Part shown: positions 28,193-36,553 of the stretch, piece after piece
Layout of the letters: the number at the start of each line of letters is the position of its first letter
Numbering within the stretch: position 1 is the first letter of the stretch
Assembly (NCBI RefSeq): GCF_900637195.1
Contig: NZ_LR134356.1
Coordinates: 992,001-1,056,000, forward strand
Length of the DNA stretch: 64,000 bases
Direction: 5' to 3'
DNA from: Mycolicibacterium aurum
Lineage (GTDB): Bacteria; Actinomycetota; Actinomycetes; Mycobacteriales; Mycobacteriaceae
Notes under the pieces: generated by a model
The model's database searches: none
What the model was told of the DNA's origin: nothing
The model's input: the letters and a program-made list of their open reading frames with translations, nothing else
Position numbers and translations under genes: made by a program

Positions 28193-30520
28193 TCATGAGC
28201 GGGGACGGGTCTTGTCGGGGTCGTAGAACGGGAACGTGGTGACCGTCGCGGCAATCCGCTTGCGGTGGCCGTCGAGCTTGCCGACCTCCACCGCGGTGCC
28301 CGGTTCGGCGTGCTGAACGGCGATGCGGCACAACGCGATGTTGGCGTTCAGGATGGGGGACCGGACGCCACTGGTGACCACGCCCACCTGGGAGCGGCCG
28401 ATGTGCACGCAATCTCCGTGTGCGGCGACCTCGTTGCCGGCCAGGCGCAGCCCGACCAGGGTGCGCTGTGGGTGCGCCTTGCGCTCGATCAGCGCGGCCC
28501 GGCCGACGAAGTCGTCGGCCTTGGTCTTCAGCGGCACCGTGAAGCCGATGCCTGCCTCGAACGGGTCGGTCTGCTCGTCGAATTCGTTGCCCGCGGCCAC
28601 CAGCCCCGACTCCACCCGCAGCAGCTCCAACGCCTCGAGTCCGAGCGGTGCCAGCCCGTATGCCCGGCCGGCATCCCACACCCGGTCCCAGAGCGCTTCG
28701 GCATCGTCGGGATGCACCCACACCTCGTAGCCCAGCTCGCCGGAGTATCCGGTGCGCGACACCAGCACTGGCGCACCCTCTGGACCGCCGAGCCGGCCGA
28801 TCAGGAAGCGGAACCACCCGAGATCGCGCAGTGCCGGCTGCCCGGGCGGACTCCAGATCAGGTCGGCCAGCAGGTCTCGGCTGGACGGGCCCTGCACGGC
28901 GATGTTGTGCATGTGGTCGCTGGAGTCCTTGATCCACACCTGGTGCAGCCCGAGCCGCTCGGCCTGGGTGCGCAGCCAGATGCCGTCGTACGGATCGCCA
29001 CCGACGACGCGGAAGTTGTTGTCGCCCAGCCGCAGTACGGTGCAGTCGTCGATGACACCACCGGTGTCGTTGCACATGGCCGAATAGACGACCTGGCCGC
29101 GGGACAGCTTGCGGATGTTACGGGTGAGGCCGGCCTGCAGCAGAGCTTCGGCGTCGGGGCCGAGCACCTCGAACTTGCGAAGCGCCGACAGGTCCATCAC
29201 GGCCACGCGCTCACGGCACGCCCAGTACTCCTCGTGGGGCCCGTAGTTGTCGAAACTGGTGGGCAGCCAGTAGCCCCGGTATTCGGCGAAGTTCGTCGTC
29301 AGAGCGCCGGTCCGGGACGCGAACGCGGTGGGCTTGGTCAGCACGGGCTGGGAGTCCGGGGTCAACCGGTGTCCCACCGCCACAGAGAACCTCCTGGTGG
29401 AGTCGTAGACGCGGACGTGGATGTCCGTGGGCATCCAGGCGTTGGACGGGTCGATGTCGTCCGGACACGCCGAGGAGGCGCAGACCAGATCGGTGGACGC
29501 CCGGAACAACACGTAGTCACCCGGGCGTGACCATGGTTCGTCGGAGATCAGCTGATGCTGGGCGTCGAAGGCCGTGTTGTAGAACAAGTTCAGTGCCGGC
29601 CAGCCCTGCCGGGGCGCGACGCCGAACCGGTCGAGGGTGGCGTTGAAGTTGTCGGTGCAGTTCACATGCCCGAGGTAGCCCATGTCGGCGTAGTACTTGG
29701 CCGTGCAGGCGAGCGCGAAGGTGTCGTGGCGTCCCACGGTGTCACGCACCACCTCCACCAGTGGGCGTGCGCGGGAGTCGAAGAACTTTCCGGACAGCCC
29801 GGGCTGCGGGTAGGCGCCGCCGCCGATCGTGCGGGTGGTGGTGGCGTCCAGCCCGAACTCGGAGCCGTCGCCGAGCGCCCGCGCGTCGAACGCTAGAAAA
29901 TCCGAACACTGTTGTCCCGCAACGTCGATGATCTGGATGAATTGGCCGGCCCTGACCTCGTACGACGATGCCGTCGCGGCGTCGATGCGCATGTCGAACA
30001 GCGGCTCGGCCAGCGGGGCGGGCAGCTCCTGGACTTCGGCGCGGCGCGGGTCGGCGCGGCGCACCTCCACCCACACCTCCGACGGCGGGTTGGGCTCCTC
30101 GCTGACCAGACTCATCGGGCTCGCGGGTACGGCCACGAGCACCACGGCATCGCCGTCGACGTCGAAGCTCACCCGGGAGCCCGCGGCGGAGTCCGGTCCG
30201 AACAGCAGCGCCGCTCGCGAGTCCTGCTGATCGATGCCGTGTTCGGCCAGCAGCGACACGATACGGGCGGCAGCGTAGCCGTTCTCGTCCTGCCCCGGCA
30301 CCAGTCGGCGCAACACCGTCGCGGCCGAGTCCGGGGTCGCCATGGCGACCGCCCGCGGGTCCGAGGCGAGCACCGTCAGTTCCGCGGGCTGGCGCCCGTA
30401 GTGGTCGATGAGCTCCAGCCGGTCGCCGACGAACACCTTGATCGCCGTCACCGACCCCGGGCCGACCCGAAAGCGTTCCACTACAACGAGATCAGGGCGC
30501 AAACGAGCGGTAGCCGACAT
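28193..30520 (-). CDS. tdm: Trimethylamine N-oxide demethylase-like protein (DUF1989 plus GcvT)
   Basis: A protein of about 775 residues. The N-terminal half is a DUF1989/urea-carboxylase-associated domain with Cys-rich sites QQCSDFLAFD, ACTAKYYADMGYLGHVNC and VCASSACPDD that could hold zinc. The C-terminal half is a GcvT-like tetrahydrofolate-binding domain with SRTGYSGELGYEVW and LRVESGLVAAGNE. This fusion is that of Tdm, which splits trimethylamine N-oxide into dimethylamine and formaldehyde, the latter passed to tetrahydrofolate. It is followed 19 bases later by the Tmm gene. The ATG at 30520 overlaps the cupin gene by 29 bases; a GTG at 30481 is possible. Confidence 0.85.
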   Translation of the reverse strand: MSATARLRPDLVVVERFRVGPGSVTAIKVFVGDRLELIDHYGRQPAELTVLASDPRAVAMATPDSAATVLRRLVPGQDENGYAAARIVSLLAEHGIDQQDSRAALLFGPDSAAGSRVSFDVDGDAVVLVAVPASPMSLVSEEPNPPSEVWVEVRRADPRRAEVQELPAPLAEPLFDMRIDAATASSYEVRAGQFIQIIDVAGQQCSDFLAFDARALGDGSEFGLDATTTRTIGGGAYPQPGLSGKFFDSRARPLVEVVRDTVGRHDTFALACTAKYYADMGYLGHVNCTDNFNATLDRFGVAPRQGWPALNLFYNTAFDAQHQLISDEPWSRPGDYVLFRASTDLVCASSACPDDIDPSNAWMPTDIHVRVYDSTRRFSVAVGHRLTPDSQPVLTKPTAFASRTGALTTNFAEYRGYWLPTSFDNYGPHEEYWACRERVAVMDLSALRKFEVLGPDAEALLQAGLTRNIRKLSRGQVVYSAMCNDTGGVIDDCTVLRLGDNNFRVVGGDPYDGIWLRTQAERLGLHQVWIKDSSDHMHNIAVQGPSSRDLLADLIWSPPGQPALRDLGWFRFLIGRLGGPEGAPVLVSRTGYSGELGYEVWVHPDDAEALWDRVWDAGRAYGLAPLGLEALELLRVESGLVAAGNEFDEQTDPFEAGIGFTVPLKTKADDFVGRAALIERKAHPQRTLVGLRLAGNEVAAHGDCVHIGRSQVGVVTSGVRSPILNANIALCRIAVQHAEPGTAVEVGKLDGHRKRIAATVTTFPFYDPDKTRPRS

Positions 30521-30866
30521 AGAACGCCAGCGCCCGGGTGGGCGTGGAGAACAGGATCCGTGAGCCCTTCGGAAAGAAAATCGCATCCTTGGCCTTGGCA
30601 ATCTGGGTTTGCCCGGTGTCGACGTTCTCCAGCCGGAACTCGCCCTCCAGCACGACCTTCATCTCGTCGTAGTCGTAGTAGTAGTCCAGCGGAGCATCGG
30701 TGTTGCGAAGCTCGAAGTAGCCCGAACACATCGGCACGCCATTGGGATTGGCGTAGACATCGTCGATGAAGCCCTCGGTGCCCGGGTACTGCTCCAGAGA
30801 CATCTGGGGCAGGGTCTGCCAGAAACCTGATGTCACCAGGAACGGCGGAACGGTGGTACTCGTCAT
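30492..30866 (-). CDS. Small cupin-domain protein (EutQ-like) in the trimethylamine operon
   Basis: A 124-residue single cupin. The barrel is seen in YYYDYDEMKVVLEGEFRLEN and AKAKDAIFFPKGSRILFSTP. Only some of the usual metal-binding His/Glu ligands are present (Glu in DEMKVVLEGE, none of the His), so it may bind a metal weakly or not at all. The ATG at 30866 follows a clear GGAGGTCCC. It is the first gene of the operon with Tdm and Tmm. A role in the same pathway is inferred from position only. Confidence 0.75.
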   Translation of the reverse strand: MTSTTVPPFLVTSGFWQTLPQMSLEQYPGTEGFIDDVYANPNGVPMCSGYFELRNTDAPLDYYYDYDEMKVVLEGEFRLENVDTGQTQIAKAKDAIFFPKGSRILFSTPTRALAFYVGYRSFAP

Positions 30867-30890
30867 GGGACCTCCAGCATGATCTCTTTC

Positions 30891-30918
30891 GAGGAAACAT
30901 CGTCTGATAGGAGGAAAC
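30891..30918. promoter_or_regulatory. Direct repeat GAGGAAAC, 20-base spacing
   Basis: GAGGAAAC occurs at 30891-30898 and again at 30911-30918, exactly two helical turns apart, 25 to 53 bases upstream of the cupin start. The phase suits a dimeric regulator bound on one DNA face. No family can be named. Confidence 0.4.
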
Positions 30919-30927
30919 CATGGGTGC

Positions 30928-30954
30928 GTTTCGCGGAGATTACTGACGAGTTTC
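30928..30954 (-). promoter_or_regulatory. Candidate GlnR-type nitrogen regulator site
   Basis: On the minus strand the sequence reads GAAAC, 6 bases, GTAAT, 6 bases, GAAAC. This fits the actinobacterial GlnR pattern of alternating GTnAC and GaAAC blocks at 11-base spacing, with one mismatch (GTAAT for GTnAC). It lies 62 to 88 bases upstream of the trimethylamine operon, which would supply nitrogen, so nitrogen control makes biological sense. Confidence 0.5.
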
Positions 30955-30974
30955 TCCGCCGCACCAGAGTCGAG

Positions 30975-33365
30975 TCAGACCATTTCTTTCTTGGTCAGCC
31001 ACCGCATGATCGGCCAGCCGACGAACACCGGCAGCCAGCACGTCAAGATCCGGTACAGCAGCACCGACGGCACCGCCACGGCGGCGGGCACCCCGAAGGC
31101 CGCCAGCCCGCCGATCAGCGCCGCCTCCACGGCGCCGACACCACCGGGCGTCGGCGCGGCTGAGGCGAGCGTGCCGCCGACCATCGTGACGATGGTGACG
31201 GTGACGAAGCTGGCGTCTCCGCCGAAGGCCTCGATGCTGGCCCACAACGCCAACGCCGCACCGAGTGTGGTGGACGCACAGCCCAGCACGATCAGCGCGA
31301 GGCGCTTGGGCTCACGGGCGAGCAGGACGAGGTCGTCGAGCACTTCCTTCAGACGCGGGCGGACCGCGGTGGCCAGCCACCGGCGCAGCTTCGGGACGAA
31401 CAGCGAGACGCCGATGCCACCGAGTGCGGCGCCGGCGATCAGGTACAGCACCGTGGCGCTGGGCACGAACCGCGACAGGTTCGCCGACGCACCCGCGGCC
31501 GCGCTGAACACGATCAGAAGCGTGATGTGCGTGATCACCTGCACCGACTGCTGCAGCGCCACCGCGGTGGTGGCGCGTAGCGCGCCGAGTCCCCCCTTCT
31601 GCAGGAACCGGGTGCTCAAAGCCAGTCCGCCGACACCCGCCGGCGTCGTCGTGGCGGCGAAGGTGTTGGCCACCTGCATGATCGTCAGCGTCCGGAACTT
31701 CACCTGGCCGTCGGCGCACGCCCACAGCGCCGCCGCCGCACCGAGATACTTCAGCGCCGAGACGGCCAGCCCGGCCAGCGCCCACCACCAGTTGGCCGAC
31801 TGCAGCTCGGAGAAGAACGCGGGAGCCGAGCTGATGAATGGATAGGCGACGTAGACGAGCGCGACCAGCAGCACCATCTGGATGAGCTGATTGCGGGTGA
31901 ACCGGGTGATGGTCGCGGCCTTGATCTTGTCTGCGCCGGTCTGCTGCTTGACCTCGTCGCGGACAGTGGACATCGCGGTGCCCGCGTCCCGCACAGATGA
32001 CCGAATACGTTTGGGGACAGCGACTTTGGTAAGGCGACGGGATGCGGCCAGTACCGATTCGTGCCCGAAGACCGTGATCGCGGCCGCGACGGCCTTCGGT
32101 GCGCCGTACAGGTCGGTGGTGGTGATCAGAAGCTGCGCGATATCGGTGTGCAGCTGCGCGTCGGAGGCGCCGAACTCGGCGTAGGCGAACCCGCCGAACA
32201 GTGGGGTGCCGTTGACGACGGTGATCTCGGTGCTGCGCAGATCGCCATGGGAGATCTGCTGGCTGTGCAGCACGCCGAGCGAATCCCAGACCCGGGTGAC
32301 CGGTGTCTGCTCGGCGCAGTTGCCGATCGAGGTGCCCTGAACGGGCTTGTGCGCGAACATCGTCCACCCGCGCTCCAGCGGCGCCACCGCGATCGGCGTG
32401 GTGTTGGCCATCCCGAGGTTCCCGACGGCGAGGGCCATCAGCGCCCGGTGCTCCACCGCGCGGCGCATCGAGGTCTGGATGGGTGCGGTCTCGCTGTCGC
32501 GCAGGCGCAACTTCACCCAGAACTGCCGCAGGAATCCCCCGCCACGCTGATGCGGTCCGTAGAGTTCGACGACCGCGACGCCGTTGTGTTCCCGGTCGCC
32601 GGCCGCGTCCTCGGTGGCCGTCAGCACGAGCGGCCCCTGCCCGGACGGGCGGATCACCTTCAGCGCGGACGCCCGGAAATCGCGACGCGCCAGCGCCCGC
32701 ACCGCGCCGTCGAGCGGCACCTCCAGTGCGGGGGTGCCGACGACGAGGACGACGAGCGCACCGACGAACCACCCCACCGCGAGGCCCAGCAGCGAGCGCG
32801 CCGGCACCACCGCGCTGACGACCAGATGAATCGGCACGAAGGCCAGCAGCAGCGCCCACCACCAGTGCCGCCACCGAGCGGGAAGCCAGGGTCCTGACAC
32901 CGTGAGCACCGCGGCGAGCATGGCGATCCACCGAGGGTCGTCGAGAAACTGCGACAGCACCGTGTCGAGGCGTTCGCTCAGGTCGAAGTGCCAGCTGGGC
33001 GCGGCGATGCCGTTACCCGTGATGGACAACGCCAGGATCGCGATGACTCCCGCGGCGGCATAGGCACCGAGCAGTTTCCACTGCTTGGCGGCGATGAGCC
33101 CGATGAAGATGAAGAACGGCAGGCCCAGGATCGCGATGCCGTAGATCAGATACACGGTGTTGGACTGGGCAGGGCTCAGGACGCCGACGATGCCGGAGAT
33201 GGACCGCTCCAGTGCGTCCCACTCATAGCGGGTGATCAGCGAGCTGGTGACCACCACGACCAGGAACACGCCGGCCAGGGTGAGGCGCAGGATGTCGTTG
33301 GTTCGGCGGGTCAACGGCTGGAGCAGGTTGCCCGTGACAGCGACGTCCTGCCCGTCAACTCGCAT
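30975..33365 (-). CDS. Large membrane protein: degenerate kinase-like domain plus LPG-synthase/flippase-type membrane domain
   Basis: A 796-residue protein. Residues 25-220 hold about six hydrophobic segments. Residues 225-430 are soluble and resemble a protein-kinase or aminoglycoside-kinase fold, with QISHGDLRSTEITVVNGTPLFGGFAYAEF where an active kinase would have HxDxxxxN and DFG; the Asn and DFG are lost. Residues 495-790 form the UPF0104/lysylphosphatidylglycerol-synthetase membrane domain with TTTPAGVGGLALSTRFLQKG and APTPGGVGAVEAALIGGLAA. The domain order suggests a lipid-handling protein whose pseudokinase is regulatory. It ends 108 bases before the cupin gene. Confidence 0.75.
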   Translation of the reverse strand: MRVDGQDVAVTGNLLQPLTRRTNDILRLTLAGVFLVVVVTSSLITRYEWDALERSISGIVGVLSPAQSNTVYLIYGIAILGLPFFIFIGLIAAKQWKLLGAYAAAGVIAILALSITGNGIAAPSWHFDLSERLDTVLSQFLDDPRWIAMLAAVLTVSGPWLPARWRHWWWALLLAFVPIHLVVSAVVPARSLLGLAVGWFVGALVVLVVGTPALEVPLDGAVRALARRDFRASALKVIRPSGQGPLVLTATEDAAGDREHNGVAVVELYGPHQRGGGFLRQFWVKLRLRDSETAPIQTSMRRAVEHRALMALAVGNLGMANTTPIAVAPLERGWTMFAHKPVQGTSIGNCAEQTPVTRVWDSLGVLHSQQISHGDLRSTEITVVNGTPLFGGFAYAEFGASDAQLHTDIAQLLITTTDLYGAPKAVAAAITVFGHESVLAASRRLTKVAVPKRIRSSVRDAGTAMSTVRDEVKQQTGADKIKAATITRFTRNQLIQMVLLVALVYVAYPFISSAPAFFSELQSANWWWALAGLAVSALKYLGAAAALWACADGQVKFRTLTIMQVANTFAATTTPAGVGGLALSTRFLQKGGLGALRATTAVALQQSVQVITHITLLIVFSAAAGASANLSRFVPSATVLYLIAGAALGGIGVSLFVPKLRRWLATAVRPRLKEVLDDLVLLAREPKRLALIVLGCASTTLGAALALWASIEAFGGDASFVTVTIVTMVGGTLASAAPTPGGVGAVEAALIGGLAAFGVPAAVAVPSVLLYRILTCWLPVFVGWPIMRWLTKKEMV

Positions 33366-33451
33366 ACGGTAACGATCTCCCTGATAGGCCCGCGAGCCGC
33401 GATCGGCTCACCGACAAAATAGCGACTGTTCGGTGACAATCGGTACACGCA

Positions 33452-33483
33452 AAAAGGGGCGCCCCTGCCGGGACGCCCCTTTT
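33452..33483. terminator. Bidirectional terminator
   Basis: AAAAGGGGCG at 33452-33461 pairs with CGCCCCTTTT at 33474-33483, so either strand ends in T after a GC stem. It follows the small secreted protein gene at 33525 and precedes the upstream region of the large membrane protein gene. Confidence 0.85.
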
Positions 33484-33524
33484 CAGTGCTCAGGCCTACG
33501 TCACGCCTGCTGCCGAGTCGCCGC

Positions 33525-33824
33525 TCAGCGGACGGTCACGTAGTAGACCTTGCCGACGATCACCAGTTCCAGCCCGTCGTCGCCGCCCTCATTGACCCAC
33601 TGCGTGACGTTGCCGCCGGTGCGCACACCGACGACGCCGGCCTCCGACAGCGGCGCACTGCCCAGCTTGTTGACGATGACGCGGTTACCGCCCGTCTCCA
33701 GTTGGCTGATGGTTGCCTGGGCGTCCCCGGAGCCGGACGGAGCGGCAGCGGCGGTGCCGGCCAGCCCGAGGGCGGCGGCCGAAACGCCCGAGACGATGGC
33801 GGCGGTGGCGATGACGTTCTTCAT
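33525..33824 (-). CDS. Small secreted protein, family copy 1 of 4
   Basis: A 99-residue protein with a signal peptide (MKNVIATAAIVSGVSAAALGLAGTAAAA) and a mature part of about 70 residues. It shares the core ATISQLETGGNRVIVNKLGS, then APLSEAGVV, then a C-terminal YYVTVR with the copies at 33934, 34359 and 62721. Between the core and the end it diverges (a Trp/Asp-rich loop replaces the DRTYQQT stretch). No Cys and no catalytic motif is seen, and I do not recognise the family. It has its own terminator. Confidence 0.75.
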   Translation of the reverse strand: MKNVIATAAIVSGVSAAALGLAGTAAAAPSGSGDAQATISQLETGGNRVIVNKLGSAPLSEAGVVGVRTGGNVTQWVNEGGDDGLELVIVGKVYYVTVR

Positions 33825-33933
33825 GCTGATCCCTGCTTTTCGCTTGTTGATCCTGACAGTGCCAACCGCGAGGGCCGGTCCGGCATTTCCGGTGGCAGAG
33901 ATTGACCGGCGGCTGGCAGCACCGGGCTCCGGC

Positions 33934-34233
33934 TCAGCGGACGTCGAGGTAGAACACGTGCCCGGTGGCCGTCTGCTGGTATGTGCGGTCGTAGCGCTCG
34001 TCCATCACGGTCATGTGGATCTCGGGTCCGCGGTGGACGCTGACGACCTCGGCCTGGTCCAGCGGAACGTCGGACAGCCGGTTGACGATGACGCGGTTGC
34101 CTTCCGCTTCGAGCATGCTGATGGTCGCGAACGCGTCCCCACCGGTCGTGGGGGCGGCAGCGGCTGGGGCGGCCAGACCGATCAGCGCGGCACTCAGTCC
34201 GGCGGCGACGGTGGCGACGGTGGTGATGTTCAT
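33934..34233 (-). CDS. Small secreted protein, family copy 2 of 4
   Basis: A 99-residue protein starting MNITTVATVAAGLSAALIG, with cleavage expected after the Ala run. The mature part carries ATISMLEAEGNRVIVNRLSD, PLDQAEVVSV and the ending DRTYQQTATGHVFYLDVR. It is closest to the copy at 62721, 28 kb away, which shares DRTYQQT and YVDVR. The ATG at 34233 follows an AGAGAGAAG site; a longer frame to 34344 is not supported. Confidence 0.8.
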   Translation of the reverse strand: MNITTVATVAAGLSAALIGLAAPAAAAPTTGGDAFATISMLEAEGNRVIVNRLSDVPLDQAEVVSVHRGPEIHMTVMDERYDRTYQQTATGHVFYLDVR

Positions 34234-34317
34234 GACGGTGTCTTCTCTCTCGGTGTTGGGGGACATCTGAACCGGAGTGTGGACATCGGCCGGATGCGTT
34301 ACACCGGACGACGAGAG

Positions 34318-34342
34318 GGGGCACCCCGAGACGGGGTGCCCC
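34318..34342. terminator. Hairpin after small secreted protein copy 3
   Basis: GGGGCACCCC at 34318-34327 pairs perfectly with GGGGTGCCCC at 34333-34342 around GAGAC. It lies 17 bases after the stop of the minus-strand gene ending at 34359. No T tract follows. Confidence 0.7.
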
Positions 34343-34358
34343 AACTGACGCGGAACCT

Positions 34359-34658
34359 CTATCGGACGGCGACGTAGACGACCTGCCCGCCGATGCCGGC
34401 GTAGTCACCGTCGTCGACGGCGTTCCAGACCGAGTCGCGGATCTGAGCGCCGGGCTGCACCGAGACCACGGAGGCACGGGTGAGCGGCGCGTCGGACAGC
34501 CGCTGGACGATCACCAGATTGCCCAGCTTCTCGAGCTCGTTGATGGTGTGGCGGGCGCTGCCCGGTCCGGCGGGCCCGGCACTCGCGGGTGCGGCCAGCC
34601 CGACCGTGGCGGCGATGAGTGCGGCGGTTGCGCCGGCAAACATGGCGGTGTGCTTCAT
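34359..34658 (-). CDS. Small secreted protein, family copy 3 of 4
   Basis: A 99-residue protein with signal peptide (MKHTAMFAGATAALIAATVG, then AAPASA) and the family core HTINELEKLGNLVIVQRLSD, APLTRASVVSVQPG and the ending VVYVAVR. It is the most divergent copy in the core (VQ for VN) and carries a VWNAVDDGDYAGIGG loop where copies 2 and 4 have DRTYQQT. Each copy is 99 or 100 codons long, so they look like duplications kept at constant length. Confidence 0.78.
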   Translation of the reverse strand: MKHTAMFAGATAALIAATVGLAAPASAGPAGPGSARHTINELEKLGNLVIVQRLSDAPLTRASVVSVQPGAQIRDSVWNAVDDGDYAGIGGQVVYVAVR

Positions 34659-34861
34659 TTCAGTTGTTCTGCTCTTCCCGTAAGCGGGTCGGAGCCGTGG
34701 AGCGAATCGCGCGGTTCTGACGTCGATCGATCGACGGGTCTTCGGTGCCTCATCCGATCTGCAGTGTTAAACAGGATTTCCGGCGATTTAATTTCAGGTG
34801 TCGGGCACCACACCCGAACGCCCACCGCGGGCCGCGAGGCGTCGCCGCCCTGCAATCTCAG

Positions 34862-36553
34862 CTACTGGGCCGGTCGCGAGCTCAGCCGGCGGGAGAGCCC
34901 GGAGGCGCGGGTGGCGCGCCTGCCGATCGCCGCGCGCACCGAGGACTCGGAGCCGACGACCTGGACGCGTTTCCTGGCACGGGTGACGGCGGTGTAGAAC
35001 AGCTCCCGGGTCAACAGCCGAGAATCCTCCGGGGGCAGCAACACCGTCACCTCGTCGGCCTGGCTGCCCTGGCTCTTGTGGATCGTCATCGCGAACATCG
35101 TCTCGACCTCGCCCAGCCGGCTCGGCGCGAACTGCAGCGAACCGATGTGGGCGCGCAGCCCGTCCGGCGCCGCCACCACGACGCCGGTGTCGCCGTTGTA
35201 GACACCGAGGCCGTAATCGTTGGCGGTGACCAGCAGCGGACGGCCGGGGTACCACGGCGCCCACGTCGGTTGCCCCGTCTGGTCGGCCAACCAGCGCTCC
35301 ACCCGGCGGTTCCACTGCGTCACCCCGAACGGACCCTGGCGGTGGGCACACAGCAGCCGGTGAGTGTCGAGGATGGCCAGCGCCGTCCCGGCGTCACCCA
35401 GCAGCGCGGCCTGACGCAGTTCCGCCGCCCGCGCGACCAGGCTCGGCCGCAACGCCTCCGACGGGTCGTCGGTGTCGAGCCAGGAGATCCTGTCCTCGCC
35501 GGCGCGCAACAGATCGACCGCGGTGTCGGCATCGCCGCTGCGGATCGCCAGCGCCAGCGCACCGATCGTCTTGCCGAACCGGTGCGACGTCCGCAACTCG
35601 ACCACCCCCGTCGCTTCGCTCGCCCCGGTGCCGAGCCCCTCCACCAGGTCGGCCAGCACCGCGCCGGCGTCGACCGATGCCAGCTGATCGGGATCCCCGA
35701 CGAAGATGAGACGGGCGTCCGGACGCACCGCCTCCAGCAGCCGGGCCATCATCGTCAGCGACACCATGGACGTCTCGTCGACGACGATCACGTCGTGGGG
35801 GAGATGGTTGTCGCGGTGATGGCGGAACCGCGACGACGTATCGGGCCGGCTACCCAGCAGCCGGTGCAGCGTGGTCGCGCGCAGGCCGGACAGCCGTCCC
35901 TGATCCACCGCGGCGAGCTGGCCGACCTCCAGGTTCACCGCCTCGGCGAGCCGGGCCGCGGCCTTGCCCGTCGGCGCCGCCAGCGCCACCCGGGGCGGCG
36001 CCGCCCCCGCGAGCTCCGCCTGCTCGGCGATCGCGGCGAGCAGCCGCGCAACCGTCGTCGTCTTTCCGGTGCCCGGACCGCCGGTGAGAACCGTCAAGCG
36101 TTGGGCCAGAGCCACTTCCGCGGCCGCCCGCTGCTCTTCCCAGCCGTCGGGGAACAGCCGCGCGAGGCCGGCGGTGCCGCCGGTCGGCGGTCGCGACGTC
36201 AGCAGCGCGAGGACGTCGTCGCACACCTGCTGCTCCTCGTGCCAGTAGCGGTCGAGGTAGAGCAGATCCGCGGATGCATCGGAGTACACCCGCAGCACCT
36301 TTCGGTCCGCCAGCGCGCTCGCTCGCACCGCCTGTAGCCACTCATCCGGCGGCGGCCACGGCAGCTCCGGTGCACCGATCTGATCCGCCACCGACCGCAG
36401 GTCCACGCACACCGAGCCGCTGCGCAACGCCCGCACGGCCAGCGCGACCGCCAGCGCCACGGTGTCGTCGTTCTCCTCGCCCAGCGCCGTCAGCCGTTGC
36501 GCGACATGGATATCCGCCGGCTCGAACAACTCCGCGAACGCCTCGACCGTCAT
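34862..36553 (-). CDS. recD: Exodeoxyribonuclease V alpha subunit RecD
   Basis: A 563-residue superfamily 1 helicase subunit. Walker A is TGGPGTGKTTT at about 157-167, Walker B VIVVDETSMVS, then FVGDPDQLASV, and a C-terminal TIHKSQGSQADEV with YTAVTRARKRVQVVG. RecD is the 5'-3' motor of RecBCD, which in mycobacteria works mainly in single-strand annealing and end resection. The ATG at 36553 overlaps the RecB stop by 4 bases (ATGA), so it is co-translated with RecC and RecB. Confidence 0.95.
   Translation of the reverse strand: MTVEAFAELFEPADIHVAQRLTALGEENDDTVALAVALAVRALRSGSVCVDLRSVADQIGAPELPWPPPDEWLQAVRASALADRKVLRVYSDASADLLYLDRYWHEEQQVCDDVLALLTSRPPTGGTAGLARLFPDGWEEQRAAAEVALAQRLTVLTGGPGTGKTTTVARLLAAIAEQAELAGAAPPRVALAAPTGKAAARLAEAVNLEVGQLAAVDQGRLSGLRATTLHRLLGSRPDTSSRFRHHRDNHLPHDVIVVDETSMVSLTMMARLLEAVRPDARLIFVGDPDQLASVDAGAVLADLVEGLGTGASEATGVVELRTSHRFGKTIGALALAIRSGDADTAVDLLRAGEDRISWLDTDDPSEALRPSLVARAAELRQAALLGDAGTALAILDTHRLLCAHRQGPFGVTQWNRRVERWLADQTGQPTWAPWYPGRPLLVTANDYGLGVYNGDTGVVVAAPDGLRAHIGSLQFAPSRLGEVETMFAMTIHKSQGSQADEVTVLLPPEDSRLLTRELFYTAVTRARKRVQVVGSESSVRAAIGRRATRASGLSRRLSSRPAQ

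Noticed and set aside
30920..30946. Tiny frame MGAFRGDY with a perfect ribosome site (AGGAGGAAACC) on the plus strand
   Set aside because: Only eight residues, opposite to the operon, and lying over the GlnR-like site. The apparent ribosome site is part of the direct repeat GAGGAAAC and is probably chance.
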